This document shows positions 44,796 through 56,990 of a stretch of 64,000 nt of DNA, piece after piece; positions within the stretch are counted from its first letter, which is position 1; each line of letters opens with the position of its first letter. Made by a program: the position numbers and the translations under genes. The notes under the pieces are model-generated. The model was given only the letters and a program-made list of their open reading frames with translations, had not been told where the DNA came from and searched no databases. The stretch comes from Meghimatium bilineatum. Lineage: Eukaryota > Mollusca > Gastropoda > Stylommatophora > Philomycidae. The DNA lies in the NCBI GenBank assembly GCA_034231615.1, contig CM067306.1, positions 43,716,094 through 43,780,093 on the forward strand, written 5' to 3'.

Positions 44796-44844
44796 TTTGC
44801 ATCCACTTCTGAAAATTCAATTAGAATTATAATCATGCCTAATA

Positions 44845-45050
44845 TGTTCGTAGATGGCTAATGAGCTCTATTTGAGCTGTAAATGTCCTTGGACAGTTTA
44901 GGCATGCAATGACCACTGTAGACAAATGTTGGTCTATCCGTGACTTTCTAGCTACTTTCCGCTGTTGAGCTGCAGCATTTCTCCTCTTTTCGCAAGATGA
45001 TGCGCTCTTTTTGAATGTAGGGCGCCATGTAGAGTTGGTGACAGACATGT
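44845..45050 (-). mobile_element. Retrotransposon ORF C-terminal zinc-finger fragment
   Basis: On the minus strand: TNSTWRPTFKKSASSCEKRR, NAAAQQRKVARKSRIDQH and ACLNCPRTFTAQIELISHLR followed by TY. The C..C...F.A.I.LISHLRT pattern is a C-terminal zinc-finger-like motif I know from invertebrate non-LTR ORF2 proteins. The final His is replaced by Tyr. Confidence 0.65.
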
Positions 45051-45245
45051 TATCAGATAATTCATCAAGATTATAGAGTTGATAACAGATATGATATTAG
45101 ATTATAGATAGTAAAGTTGGTAACAGTCATGTTATCAGATAATTCATCAAGATTATAGAGTTGATAACAGATATGATATTAGATTATAGATAGTAAAGTT
45201 GGTAACAGTCATGTTATCAGATCATTCATCAAGATGATATGAGAT
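45034..45245. repeat. 82-bp tandem repeat, about 2.5 copies
   Basis: The unit starts GTTGGTAACAGTCATGTTAT and contains CATCAAGATTATAGAGTTGA and GATATTAGATTATAGATAGT. The successive starts are about 82 bases apart. Confidence 0.9.
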
Positions 45246-45249
45246 GTTT

Positions 45250-46195
45250 CTTTTGATATCATAGATATGATTTTTTTTTCATTTAAAAATAAACTATGCA
45301 CAGATGCATACACAGATGTGTTCTTGTGTTGTTTTATAACTACTTTATGTGGGCGTTTGTGCAGACTCTGCGGTACGTGTGTTGTATGTATCGCTTGAGG
45401 TTTGAGAGGGTGCCATCTGGCAGCCGCATGTTGTCATGGATGGTTATAAGAGTGAAAGACTTGAATGAATATTTGACACATCTAGGATCCTTCATCAACT
45501 ATACCATCAACTATACCATCTATACCCATGGATCTAGAAATACGCCATATTTGTCAATCTATCAACAACAAGGAACATACTAACAAACATGACTGATGAA
45601 ACAGAAAACTAACAATGAAAACACAGTTTATGGTTTTACATGGCTTGTATCCTTAACACAGTATATACGGTGACGTGACTTTTGGTTAAATAGATTTTAC
45701 GTGATGTATCCATATAGGCGTGAACGGGTGATATAATAACATTCCGCATACCCTAAATAAAATGTTTGACCGTGATGTGTTCGATTAAAATAATAAAGCA
45801 AATTATCATTATAACAGATGTAGTTTAAGTTAAATAAATGTAATACTTTCCAACATCAACAAAGTAGTTGTCATGTAAACGGACATGGTTCAAATTCCGT
45901 TTGATGACGTATAGTGTTTTTTTTCTATATTGATAGTCCGTTAAAAAACTATCCATGTTTGTTCTAGTATTTGATCTCTTAGTGTTAACTGTCTTGTTTG
46001 AGTTTGCTGTCGTGTTTGTTATCTTCTTGGAGCTTAGTTCTATATTTGTTTATCCATATTTGAAGGTATTTCTGTAATACTGCAAGGAGAGTAGACTATT
46101 TAGAACTTATCTAACCTTCCTGAATTTCCTCCTGCTAAATTCTTTTTAGGACTAACTCTAACTGACATCTGAGTTTCTTTTCCAGTACCCTGGAA
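45250..46195. other. No gene seen
   Basis: AT-rich; a 95-codon frame at 45296-45583 contains no motif I recognise. A tRNA-B-box-like GGTTCAAATTCC near 45890 is isolated. Confidence 0.45.
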
Positions 46196-46199
46196 AAGA

Positions 46200-46695
46200 T
46201 AGGACAAAATCATTAACACTGAAATATGTTGCAGGAAAAAGGTCATTAATATTGACATATGTGGCAGAACAAAGTTATCACCATTGACATATGTGTCAGG
46301 ATAAAGTTATCAACATTGACATATGTGGCAGGATAAAGTCATCACCATTATATATGTGGCAGGATAAAGTCATCACCATTGACATATGTGGCAGGATAAA
46401 GTTATCACCATTGACATATGTGGCAGGATAAAGTCATCACCATTGACATATGTGGCAGGACAAAGTCATCAACATTGACATATCTGGCAGAACAAAGTCA
46501 TCAACATTGACATATGTGACAGCACACAGTCATTAACAGAGACACATATGACAGGACACAGTCATTAACACTGACATATGTGGCAGAAGTCATTAACATT
46601 GCCATATGTAGCAGGACAAATTCATTAACAATATCATAAGTCACAGAACAAAGATATTAACATTGACATATGTGGCAGGACACAGTCATCAGCAT
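46200..46695. repeat. 32-bp tandem repeat
   Basis: The unit AAAGTCATCACCATTGACAT plus ATGTGGCAGGAT (32 bp) recurs about 15 times with growing divergence toward the right end. Confidence 0.93.
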
Positions 46696-46809
46696 TTGTC
46701 ACAAGATACTTAACTTAATTTGACTAAATATAACTAGTAATAATAATAACTACAATATAACTAATTTGACTAAATAATGACTAACTTGACTAAATATTTA
46801 ATTTCATTT

Positions 46810-47045
46810 TGAATACTATATTTTGCGGTGTGTATTTCTTTGCATCAACCATTACTTCTGTTTTCTTCTTGCTTAGACTGCCTTTTTTCACCTTCTTGTA
46901 CTGTTTCTAACAGGTCTTGAAGTTCTTGGTCGCTCCGAGCAATCGGAACTGTGTGGTCAGTATATTTAAGATTATTGAGATTGTAACGTCCAACTGTTAT
47001 TCCTGGCTTGCTTTCTATGTTTCCAGGGCGAAAAAATCTGGTCAC
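46810..47045 (-). mobile_element. RTE-like retrotransposon fragment (RT domain C)
   Basis: On the minus strand: GITVGRYNLNNLKYTDHTVP, IARSDQELQDLLETVQEGEK. This is the INNLRYADDTVLIA...ELQ.LL..V region of RTE-like RT, with the catalytic Tyr-Ala-Asp-Asp mutated to Tyr-Thr-Asp-His. Only ~230 bases. Confidence 0.82.
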
Positions 47046-47227
47046 ATTACACATATTTGTCTGATGCTTATTTCTATTTTTTTAATAGACTACTATCAAC
47101 AGCCATTGCGGTTGTGTGTTTCCAATACATATTGCTTACTATCTTTAGATCTTTCCCATCACCATTGATTTTTTCTAACATTTTATCATTTCTGAATGCT
47201 CCACCTTCTCAAATGCTTTACTTTTCC

Positions 47228-47412
47228 TCTTCTTCTTCAGCGTTCATTCTCAAACTCCCGCTGGATCTCCCTTTCAGCAGGACAATGGTTCTACTACATT
47301 TTGCAGCAGGATATAGTGCAGATAATGGAAATGCTTTATGTCACCGCTTTATTTGTCATAATGACCGAACCAATCCATCTTCGGCGGATTTACTATATTA
47401 TGAAGCACAAGG
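47228..47412 (+). repeat. MITE-like repeat (family M1), copy with one end
   Basis: Starts TCTTCTTCAGCGTTCATTCT then CAAACTCC-GCTGGATCTCCC, AGATAATGGAAATGC and CATCTTCGGCGGA. It matches 62318-62517, where the same end sequence also appears in reverse at the right end. The right terminus is lost here. Confidence 0.8.
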
Positions 47413-47429
47413 TTATTTCATGTAGGTGT

Positions 47430-48880
47430 TTTGTAACGTGTATATGTTAGAAATATTCCTTAAATACATCCTTAAAAATAAAACAAGCGCGCTATTTTGG
47501 GAACATGATACACTTATTAAATAGAGATAACTGTATGTTTGTTTAAAACTGTGCTCATTCTGCACGCTAAAATAGCTATTTCATTAAACGGGGATAATTG
47601 GAGGTGAGTAGCCACAGCCTCCTCGTGTCACGATCTCATCATCTCATCAACTTCCTAATGAGTGGCCCTCTCGTGATCATAGATTTGAGGACTGTGCAAG
47701 CTGTTGTTTTCTCACAATTAAAAGCGGAGCTGATTAAAAAAAATAAGCCAACGTGCTGTTGGAAACAAACATGGACATAGGAGAAATGTTCCTGAGGACA
47801 AAGATCCATGTGTTGTTCAAGATGTGGGGATGTGGTACACAGTATATATATTCTATAATATATATTGTCCATAGTATATATATTCTATAGACGTTGTTTT
47901 ACCTTCGGGGATTGATCTTTTCTGTTTTGTCAATAATATCACTCCAGTAAACTTAAAATATCACTTAAGAAGAATTACTCTTTCTAACATTTCACCGGAT
48001 TATGAATATAGAAAAAAAAATATACGTCATCAAAAGGAATTTGAACCAGATGACACCTATTCGCCACCCAAACTGAGTTATTATGTTTTTCGTATTCGAC
48101 AACACTACAAAAAACTGACTACCAATATATTTTGTATGTATAAATTATTGCGTATCAACAATGTGTATTTATTTTTTATATTTTAGCGTGTACTTGGATA
48201 TTTCACAAAATAATTTTTGTTATATTGTATATCAGCGTGAATCAATCAGCAATCCCTTCATATTTTTATCTAAAGATAAAAATCTAAAGATGCCAGAGTC
48301 AGGAATATATATAAATAGTATATCAATAAGTTAGTTGTAAATAAATAATGTTATTTGTTGCCATGTCCCTCAGGATGATTCATACCAAGAAATAGTGTAT
48401 CAATAAGCTATCGTTATAAACAATGCTATTTGTTGCCATATTCTTCAAGACTATGCATACATCTGTCGGACTTTAGTGCTTACAGCTGACGGGAATTGAA
48501 CCAGGTTTGTTCTAGCGGCACCGAATCGCCTTGCAACTCAAGATAACAGGATTTTCGTACTTGACAAACGACATCCCCATAAAAGTATGTGATCTTGTCA
48601 ACACATTCAACCTATATACTCAAGTTTCTGAGAATGTACCAATCGAAACAAGGCAATTGCAACAACAACGAACTGTAACGTACAAGTATTGAAGAATTGT
48701 CATGAGCACAAAGAATCGTATATAACATATATATATTTATATATTAATACTACAAGGAGCTAATGGCATTCTTGTGAATATAAATAACATACAGACAGAA
48801 CAATGTTGCTTCAAAAAATAGCTTATACATGTAAATTCAAGTAGGAAGCATGAGGATAAATGAAAATAATTGTCTCTATG
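47430..48880. other. No gene seen; tRNA-like patches
   Basis: AT-rich. Minus-strand B-box-like sequences GGTTCAAATTCC (48039-48050) and GGTTCAATTCC (48494-48504) could be SINE remnants, with no clear element around them. Confidence 0.4.
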
Positions 48881-49094
48881 TTATTTATTACCGACAAACA
48901 TGACAGAATAATGATGACGTTGTTGGCCCAGAAATGTGTGTAGGACCTGGTAATCATGAGATACTGTCGCCCTGGAATGCCTTTCTTCGGTGACTAAACA
49001 TGCATCCTTAAGCATGTCTTTGAGGCAACCTTATATATTACTTCAGTTACACAACTGAATGTAACCTGTGTTTGTGTCTGAAATATGAGTGTCA

Positions 49095-49640
49095 AGAGGT
49101 AACTGTTCACAATGCGTGTACTCTGTCTCACAATGTATGTTCACTTTCTCAAAATGTGTGTTCTCTGTTTCACAATGCTTCACTTTCACTTTCTGTCTCA
49201 TCGTGATTTCTCTGTCTCAACATTGTGTGTTTCCATTTTCAGAATGTGTGTTCTCTATCTCACAATGTTTGTTCTCTTTCTAATAATGTGCACTCACTGT
49301 CTCACCTGTAACACAATGTTAGTTCCCTATTTCACAATGTGTATTCTCTTTCTCAAAATGTATGTTCTCACTCTCACAATGTGTGTTCTCTTTCTGAAAA
49401 TGTGTGTTCTCTATCTCAAAATGTGTGTTCTCAGTCTCACATTTTGAGTTCCCTGTCTCACCTGTAACGCAATACGAGTCTCCTGTCGTACAATGTGTGT
49501 TCCCAGTCTAACAATTTGTGGTGCAGTCTAACAATGTGTGTTCCGGTCACACAATGTGTTTCCTTGTCTCACACTATGTATTGCCTGTTTCAGAATGTGT
49601 GGTACCTGTCTCATAATGTTTTTCCTGCGTCAGAAGGTGC
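49095..49640. repeat. 21-bp degenerate tandem repeat
   Basis: The unit CTCACAATGTGTGTTCTCTGT (21 bp) with many variants. Open frames here (for example 49112-49447) are repeat artefacts. Confidence 0.88.
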
Positions 49641-49723
49641 TTTCTCTAAGTAAACCCATTGTTTAACCCATCGCTTTCGTGAGTAGAGTGTTTAATGCCT
49701 TTCTGTTGTGAGTACAGTATTTA

Positions 49724-49918
49724 CTTGGGGGCCTGGATGCATTCCCCAGTTGAGACAGAAATATTTTTTAAGATTGCAACGGCTCCCGAGTCGACCAAGC
49801 CTTAAATGGGTACCGTATTAATCCGAGAAGTAAAGACTGCGAAGGAGAGGAGATGACTACCGCCCTCATATAGCAGAGCTACTGAAATGTGATATCGCTA
49901 ACATCTCATCCTTTTCTA
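49724..49918 (+). repeat. SINE-like repeat, copy 2, with 10-bp target-site duplication
   Basis: A 195-base insert in the ~29-bp repeat zone, flanked by ACAGTATTTA at 49714-49723 and 49919-49928. The body (GGCTCCCGAGTCGACCAAGC, then AGTAAAGACTGCGAAGGAGA and CCTCATATAGCAGAGC) matches the right part of 545-795. The tRNA-like head is missing or degenerate here. Confidence 0.8.
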
Positions 49919-50814
49919 ACAGTATTTAATGCATCTCTATCTTGAGTAAATTGTTCCGTTCCTGGTGAGGGAGAAAGAATATTGACACACTTCTTTTCAT
50001 GCATGTCGTAGGAGAAGACTGAGGAAATTTGCGATATGATGACCTGTGACAAAAGCATTGCGACATCTTGTTTAATTTCTTACCCTTGTAATATGTCCAT
50101 GAAAATCCCCATGGATTACGAAGAGATACAGACTAGTGGGCATTACACCTTTAGCTTTTTGTTGTAGACTTTCTATTTGACGGGAAAGTGTCTTCACTGC
50201 GGTTTGGTCAACAGATATGACTGAAGAATTATAAAGTTGTTGGCCCAGAATTGTGCGCTATGCAGAGCGTGGCAATCATGCGATTCTGGTATACTGGAAT
50301 GCGTTCCTTCGGTGACTAAACGTGCATCCTTAAACCTCCTTTCCACAAACATGCCATAAGAGACTACCTTACATGTTACCTCAATTTACACAACTGAATG
50401 GAACCTGTATTTTTGTCTGAAGTATGGTTGTCAAGAGCTACCTGCTTACAATGAGTGTTCTTTGTCTCATTATGTGTGTTTTGTCTAACAATGTGTGTTC
50501 TCTGTCTCACAATGCGTGTTCTCTGTCTCACAATGTGTGTTCTCTGAGTAGAATGTTTAATGCATCATTGTCTTGAACATTTTATTTGAGTATATATATA
50601 TATAATTTGAGTATTCTTGAGTATACTTTTTAAGGCATTTCTGTTTTAAATATTGTGTTTAACGCATCTCTGTGTTGAGTAGAGTGTTTATTGCCTCTCC
50701 GTCGAGTATTTTGTTTACTACATCTCTGTCTTGAGTGGAGTGTTTACTAAACTTTGTCTTCAGCATTTTGTTTAATATCTCTCTGCCTTGAGTCAAACAA
50801 GCCCTGTTAGATAA

Positions 50815-51525
50815 AGTAGCGAAAGAAAATGAAAACAAAGGCCTCAGTTTAAACAAGAAAAAACATAAATAATGGTTGTCTGGAAGAGACATACACCACC
50901 AAGATGCAACATAATAATTAACGACACAAAATTAACACAAGCTGAAAAAATGAAATATATTGGCACCCTGTTAACATCAGAAGGTAGATGCTCAAGTGAG
51001 ATTAAGAGCCCAACAGCACAAGCCAAATCAGCATTCCAAAAAATGAAAACTATTGTGTGCAATGGAAGTATATCAATGCAGACTCGAATTCGAGTGATCA
51101 GATGTTATATCGAACCAATTCTTTTTTATTGATGTGAAGTATGGACTGCAAACAAAAAATTAAAAGTGAATTAGATGCTACAGAGATTTGGTTTCTGAGA
51201 AGAATGATGAAAATACCATGGACAGCTAAGAAAAATAATGCAGAGGTAAAATTGATGCTGGCGTAAAAAGATCAATCATATCAACATTAGGGGCAGACAG
51301 TCAAGATTTCTAGATCATGTGCTGAGAAGAACACAGCTTGAACACTTAATAACCACTGGAAAGATCAAGGGGAGAAGAGATAGGGGACGACACAGAGAAA
51401 CGTTGGTATTATGGACTAGTATTGTGGCACGGTAGAAGTTCACCAACGGAGCTTATTGACAACACAAGAGATAGAGAGTCGTGAAGAAACATGATCTCCT
51501 ACGCCACTCGGCATGGTACTTATTG
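50815..51525 (+). mobile_element. RTE-like retrotransposon 3' fragment (family B1)
   Basis: The best-preserved B1 copy: HTPPRCNIIINDTKLTQAEK, MKYIGTLLTSEGRCSSEIKS, QAKSAFQKMKTIVCNGSISM, TRIRVIRCYIEPILFY, then a stop and, after shifts, ATEIWFLRRMMKIPWTAKKN and the ITTGKIKGRR-like tail. It ends at about 51525, where the ~29-bp repeat resumes. Confidence 0.85.
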
Positions 51526-51720
51526 ATTGCCTTAAGTAGATTGTTTAATGTCTTTTTCTCTCTTGAGCATATTGTTTAATGCCTCTCTATTTTGAGTACA
51601 GTTTTTAATGCACCGATGTGTTGAGTAGAGCGTTTAATGCAACGATGTGTTGAGAAGAGTGTTTAATGCACCGCTGTGTTGAGAAGGGTGTTTAATATGT
51701 GTTCTCCGTACATAAGTATC
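51526..51720. repeat. Degenerate ~29-bp repeat (GTTTAATGC type)
   Basis: Words like GTTTAATGCACCGATGTGTT and GAGTAGAGC repeat several times here and also at 49670-49720, 49921-49960 and 50540-50800. Confidence 0.75.
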
Positions 51721-52359
51721 CACAAAGCAGAATGTCTGAATTTCTTTGCTTTAAAAAAAAAAAAGCTCTGATAAACAGCTTGTCCCATCGTACTATCTTC
51801 CCCCATTCACGAAATTTCACAAATAAATACAAATATGTCGTTTTGTAGTATCTGGACATTCACACAATAAAAAGCCTAAAAGAGCAATGCATAAAAGGGA
51901 AGCATCCCTTCCAGTCTCATGAAACCGTTTGTATATTTGAGCTTATTTCCCTTGCATGGTCTGTGTGGAAACCTGTGCTTGGACATCTAGCTCAGTGAGC
52001 AAAAATAATAGAGACTCTTGTTTATAGCCATGTCGTAGAAGATTACTGACACAATTTGGGGGATCATTGTCACATCTTGTCTACATTTCTGAATTTTCTT
52101 CTCTATTAAATAATCCCAACGAATGACGAAGAGATGCGGGCCAGTGTATATTGTATCTTTGTCCTTTTGCGGTTAATTTTCTAGGTCATGGGGAATGTTA
52201 GATCTGCCATCTTTGCGGTTGAGTCAAATCTGACTGAAGAATTATAAAGCTGTTGGCCCAGAAGTGTGTGCTATGCTCCTTGCATGACGTGGTAATCATG
52301 GGACACTGGCGAACCAGAATACATTCCTTCAGTGACAAAACATGCTTCCTTAAAAATCA

Positions 52360-53445
52360 CTTACACACAAACATGTCTATGAGACAACCTTACAGGTTAC
52401 TTCACTTACACACAAACATGCCTATGAGACAACCTTACATGTTACTTCAATTACACACAAACATGCCTATGAGACATCCTTACTTGTTACTTCAGTTACA
52501 CACAAACATGCCTATGAGACAACCTTACATGTTACTTCAGTTACACACAAACATGCCTATGAGACAACCTTACATGTTACTTCAGTTACACACAAACATT
52601 CCTATGAGACAACCTTACATGTTACTTCACTAACACACAAAGATGCCTATGAGACAACCTTACATGTTACTTCACTTACACACAAACATGCCTAACAGAC
52701 AAACTTACATGTTACTTCAGTTACACACAAACATTCCTATGAGACAACCTTACATGTTACTTCCCTTACACACAAAGATGCCTATGAGACAACCTTACAT
52801 GTTACTTCACTTACACACAAACATGCCTATGAGACAACCGTACACGTTACTTCACTTACACACAAACATGCCTATGAGACAAACTTACACGTTACTTCAC
52901 TTACACACAAACATGCCTATGAGACAAACTTACACGTTACTTCACTTACACACAAACATGCCTATGAGACAAACTTACACGTTACTTCACTTACACACAA
53001 ACATGCCTATGAGACAAACTTACACGTTACTTCACTTACACACAAACATGCCTATGAGACAAACTTACACGTTACTTCACTTACACACAAACATGCCTAT
53101 GAGACAAACTTACACGTTACTTCACTTACACACAAACATGCCTATGAGACAACCGTACACGTTACTTCACTTACACACAAACATGCCTATGAGACAACCG
53201 TACACGTTACTTCACTTACACACAAACATGCCTATGAGACAACCGTACACGTTACTTCACTTACACACAAACATGCCTATGAGACAACCTTACATGTTAC
53301 TTCACTTACACACAAACATGCCTATGAGACAACCGTACACGTTACTTCACTTACACACAAACATGCCTATGAGACAACCGTACACGTTACTTCACTTACA
53401 CACAAACATGCCTATGAGACAACCTTACATGTTACATCAGTTACA
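52360..53445. repeat. 45-bp minisatellite, about 24 copies
   Basis: The unit CTTACACACAAACATGCCTA, TGAGACAACCTTACATGTTA, CTTCA (45 bp) is in register from about 52370. Two blocks of variants (ACCTTACATG versus ACTTACACG or ACCGTACACG) show local homogenisation. The two long frames here are repeat artefacts. Confidence 0.97.
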
Positions 53446-53499
53446 CAACTGAATGGAACCTGTGCTTTTATTTGAAACATTGATATCAAGAGGCATGCG

Positions 53500-53632
53500 T
53501 GTTTTCTGTCTCACAATGTGTATTCTCTGTCTCACAATTTGTATTCTCTGTCTCACAATGTGTATTGTCTGTCTCACAATGTGTATTGTCTGTCTCACAA
53601 TGTGTATTGTCTGTCTCACAATGTGTCACAAA
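53500..53632. repeat. 21-bp tandem repeat
   Basis: About six homogeneous copies of GTCTCACAATGTGTATTGTCT-type units, the third occurrence of the 21-bp family. Confidence 0.93.
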
Positions 53633-53644
53633 GTCTGTAACTTG

Positions 53645-55555
53645 GAATTATATTAACATCAATATTGATCGATATGGTCTTGGGAAGTCTAAATTGGAAG
53701 CTAATTTCTGTTAGAATAAAATTTAGCATAAAAAAAAACTTGTAGTTATAAAAACAGTTTCTATTGAATATGCAGTGCTCGAGTACGCGAGGGTTGCTTC
53801 ATCGACAAGTGCATCTGTACACCAACTATATTAACCAGCATTTCTGCTATGTTTACTCACGTCTTCCTATCCCTAACTACTTTTTCTTTTATTTAGACCT
53901 GATATTTTCTTCAGATTTTGCAAGATATTGATTATATTTTTACATTTTTTCCTGAAATCTTATTAATATTTCCATCGCATCACGGCACAACAAACTCAAC
54001 GCTAACAAGTCGCGTGACTGATACACGTGACATTGTGCCATCTAGCACACTAATGATTACTACGTTTGTAAGATGATTTGGTTCAAGGAAAGAATTTCAG
54101 CTATTACGAATGAACTATTTGTCTGGTGTCTCTTAAAATAGCAAACAAAAGTCGGTTGTGCATCCTCCTATTCAGGAAATCATGATTATCCAAATCCTTC
54201 TCTGGAAGAGTCCTACGCGCAGGTCACAAACAGCACCAATTAACTTGTGTGATCCAGTTTTTTTCTCACGTTTTTGTAAATGATTGATGGCATAAATGTG
54301 CATGACAAGTAGCTAATAATAATTTGCTTCAGCCAAGATAAATGACTGTATGCGATTGGTGTGCAGGATATATTCTGATGAATGACATAAATGTATGTAT
54401 ATATGTATGCGTGTGTATATATGGAATGAAGAGTGACATGTTATAAACATGTATTTGATAATACTTGCCTCGGTATGTATAAGTGGAAGCTTTGTTACTA
54501 TAGTCAGGCCTGATACAGCAAATTAAGAGAACATACATTTTCTTGGTACAGAAAAAAAACACACAAAACACTAGATAATAGTTGGAAGATTCATGTCGGT
54601 GAACATTTTGTTACTACATGGTAAAAAGTAAGGTAAAAATTAAGGTGTATATTTTTACTATGCAATTAAAGTACTCTAATTGCATTCATGTATAGAAAAA
54701 GCTCTCAAAATGACATGAAAACTACAAATAAAATAACAATAACATATAGGCCTTATTTGTCATTGCAAAATAATGAATGTGAATTATTGGAGAGTGGTAA
54801 TAAAATTTATAGAAAAGTAACATTCTTGGGAAGCCAACAAGATTTTACAATTTTATAAACAATACAAATCGCTATTTTTGGTCAATATTTTACCAATAAT
54901 TTGGCTACATAATACTCCAACCATATGGCAACCCAGTGCTGGGTAGGCGAGTAACAGTTGTTCGGCTGTCGTAAGGCTGGTAACACAAGTATTGTAAAAT
55001 GTACTAATCTTGTTTATGTAATATCGTTGGGGACACAAGATGTTGAAAAACTAAAATTGTGTCATGTTTAGAGTAGGCCTACTGGTGACAGACATTTTGT
55101 TTTGCATTGTGTGGTGACTTTCACCATTTGATTGAGTGACTTTAATCGATGTTATGATCACCTCATTGTGACCTCATCTACGGTTCCTGGTCGTGTTGTA
55201 GTGTCTACCTAATTACGTAATGCACTGTAAACCATCTATACTTTAATAGAGACCGACTGAGGTATAGAAGACCTAGCTGCAGATAGCAAGCCTCTCTACT
55301 GGATCCCAGTTGTGCGTGAATACAGTTTGCAACACTGAGTTATAATGTCTTATTTCTCTTGGCAGACGGTATGAAGCAAGCCTGTGTTGGATGCAGAGGT
55401 ATAATATATTATTCCTCTGTTGGCAGACGGTCTGAAGCAAGCCTATGTCGGAGTGGTTTCAAACACCACATTTCAAACCAAATTCCTTTATTCTAGTCAT
55501 TGAACTTGGAGTCATCGTCATTTATACAGTCATTTGTTTGTGAGTTTTCAGGTAG
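53645..55555. other. No gene seen
   Basis: AT-rich. A (TATG)n-rich patch at 54390-54425 and a two-copy repeat of GGCAGACGGTNTGAAGCAAG at 55364 and 55424. No exons recognised. Confidence 0.45.
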
Positions 55556-55885
55556 CGCGTTCAAAATGTCTGCTCGATCCATCGCTCCACCAAAAGCCGT
55601 AGTAGCAGCGTGTGCAGCCACCTATCTGCTCTCTCATTACTCCGGACTTCCGCATGTCCCGGCACAAAAATGAAAGTCACTTAACGCATACAGAAATTCT
55701 TCACTGCATCCAGCCACTGTTCCCGAATGCACCCTGCCTGAACTTTCACAATTATGCTCATTGAGTCACTGAGTATGCATGCATGCTCGCATATAGTCTG
55801 CGAGCAGACCCATTGTACAGATTTGGATACTGCCAAAAATCTCTATTCTCATGCTGATTGTCGTCTGAGCGAATGCACCACTTTC
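55555..55885 (-). mobile_element. Retrotransposon RNase H fragment (family E)
   Basis: On the minus strand: DSMSIIVKVQAGCIREQWLD, then FIFVPGHAEVRSNERADRWL. VPGHAEVRSNERAD is the H.G..GNE.AD motif that ends the RNase H fold. Downstream, another frame reads AATTAFGGAMDRADILNAL. Degraded, with frameshifts. Confidence 0.8.
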
Positions 55886-56110
55886 CTCTCTGATGTTCTC
55901 CCATCAGACTATATATCGCCTACATAGGAAGGTCCGAGCATAGCAGTTCACAAGCTCACTAGCTTAGGTTAATTCCTACATATGAAGATGCCAGCAGTAG
56001 TTCACAAGCACCCTAGCTCTGGAACAATTTTTGATTTTCTTGTTTGTTTTCACCATAATCTGACTCCAGTAAGATATGTGTACAGAAAGTAAACATGAAT
56101 TGAAAGGCTC

Positions 56111-56256
56111 ATTTTTAATTATTTTCCTACATTTCGTTGGTCGGCCTTAGTTGGGTTTCTTTTGTGGGTATGAGACTCCAAGTATATACATAGTGACCAA
56201 CGAAAATCACGACAGTAATCAAAAACGTCACGAATGAAGTCATGTTTGCTGCAGAG
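56111..56256 (-). repeat. Hairpin MITE-like repeat (family M2), copy 1
   Basis: Read on the minus strand: ACTTCATTC, TTTTTGATTACTGTCGTGAT, TTTCGTTGGTCACTATGTAT, ATACTTGGAGTC, then the partly complementary GGCCGACCAACGAAAT and AAAATAATTA. Three other copies lie at 59.28, 62.74 and 63.31 kb. Each has GATTATT...TTGGTC and GACCAA...AATAATC as inverted halves. Confidence 0.8.
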
Positions 56257-56496
56257 ATTTATACTTCAGACAGTCTCGTTTTAACCCTGTGGAGATCGAG
56301 AATCTGATTGGATTAATAGTCACTCTATTTGCATTATATTCTCGAGGTCGTGGGTTCGGCCACTAGTCTTGATATCTTCTCCAAGTCGCGGGTTCGGCTA
56401 CTATTCAGGATATATTCTCCAAGTTTCTCTTTCGGCCACTAGTCGGAAACTGTTTTTCTTAGAATACGCCTCGGAATATAACTACTTTTTTTCTAT

Positions 56497-56582
56497 AATA
56501 CACATGTAGCTACAATAACTTTATTCTATAATACACATGTAGCTACAATAACTTTATTCTATAATACACATGTAGCTACAAC
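56497..56582. repeat. 33-bp tandem repeat, about 2.6 copies
   Basis: ATAATACACATGTAGCTACA plus ATAACTTTATTCT repeated. Confidence 0.95.
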
Positions 56583-56649
56583 AAGATGACGTAGGAAATT
56601 AATGTGTTTTTGTGCGCTATTCGCTAAACGGATTTATCCTGAAAGCAAC

Positions 56650-56990
56650 GACAAACTACTGAGGTAATGTGCTTAGAGTCATGCTTCAAGACAACACAGA
56701 CCGCAATTCGATCGCCAAAAATAAAATCAACATAGCAACATGCAATGTAAGATCTCTTGACAGATTTAGAAAAATTAGAAAACATCGAACAGGAAATGAG
56801 GAGAATGAATGTCAATATACTTGATGCGATGGTTGGGGGCAAGCTGTATAGTATCGAGAAGACTTCTAAAAAATATACTCGGGAGGAGACCAACATAGAA
56901 ATGGAGTAGGCGTAATTGTAGACAACAAAGGAGAGCAAGATCTGTAAAGATCTGTTCTGGAGTCTATCAGACAGAGTCCTATCAAAAACA
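56650..56990 (+). mobile_element. RTE-like endonuclease start, fragment
   Basis: Reads NKINIATCNVRSLDRF (the N-terminal block of an apurinic-type endonuclease, normally with W-N-V-R-S-L), then in other frames SGGDQHRNGVGVIVDNKGEQ (the HRNGVG block). This is the 5' part of an RTE-like ORF2, which nicks target DNA. Frameshifts throughout. It abuts the 3' end of an oppositely oriented element. Confidence 0.8.

Larger units (their letters stand above)
48895..53640. repeat. Complex duplication block of three related units
   Basis: Three segments (48895-49640, 50190-50580, 52220-53635) share the same order: GTTGTTGGCCCAGAA...GTGT, a GGTAATCATGAGA-type stretch, a TCCTTCGGTGACTAAAC stretch, one or many copies of a 45-bp unit, CACAACTGAATGGAACCTGT, and (CTCTGTCTCACAATGTGTGTT)-type 21-bp repeats. 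Between them lie degenerate ~29-bp repeats (GTTTAATGCCTCTCTGTTTT, then GAGTAGAGT). It is a higher-order repeat built by duplication and unequal local expansion. Confidence 0.85.

Noticed and set aside
49112..49447. 111-codon frame of repeated LTMCVLFLKMCVL residues
   Set aside because: Translation of the degenerate 21-bp repeat.
52253..53452. Two long frames (126 and 269 codons) of repeated HTNMPMRQPY-type residues
   Set aside because: They follow another 45-bp minisatellite. The same unit occurs once, without coding sense, in the two sister duplications.
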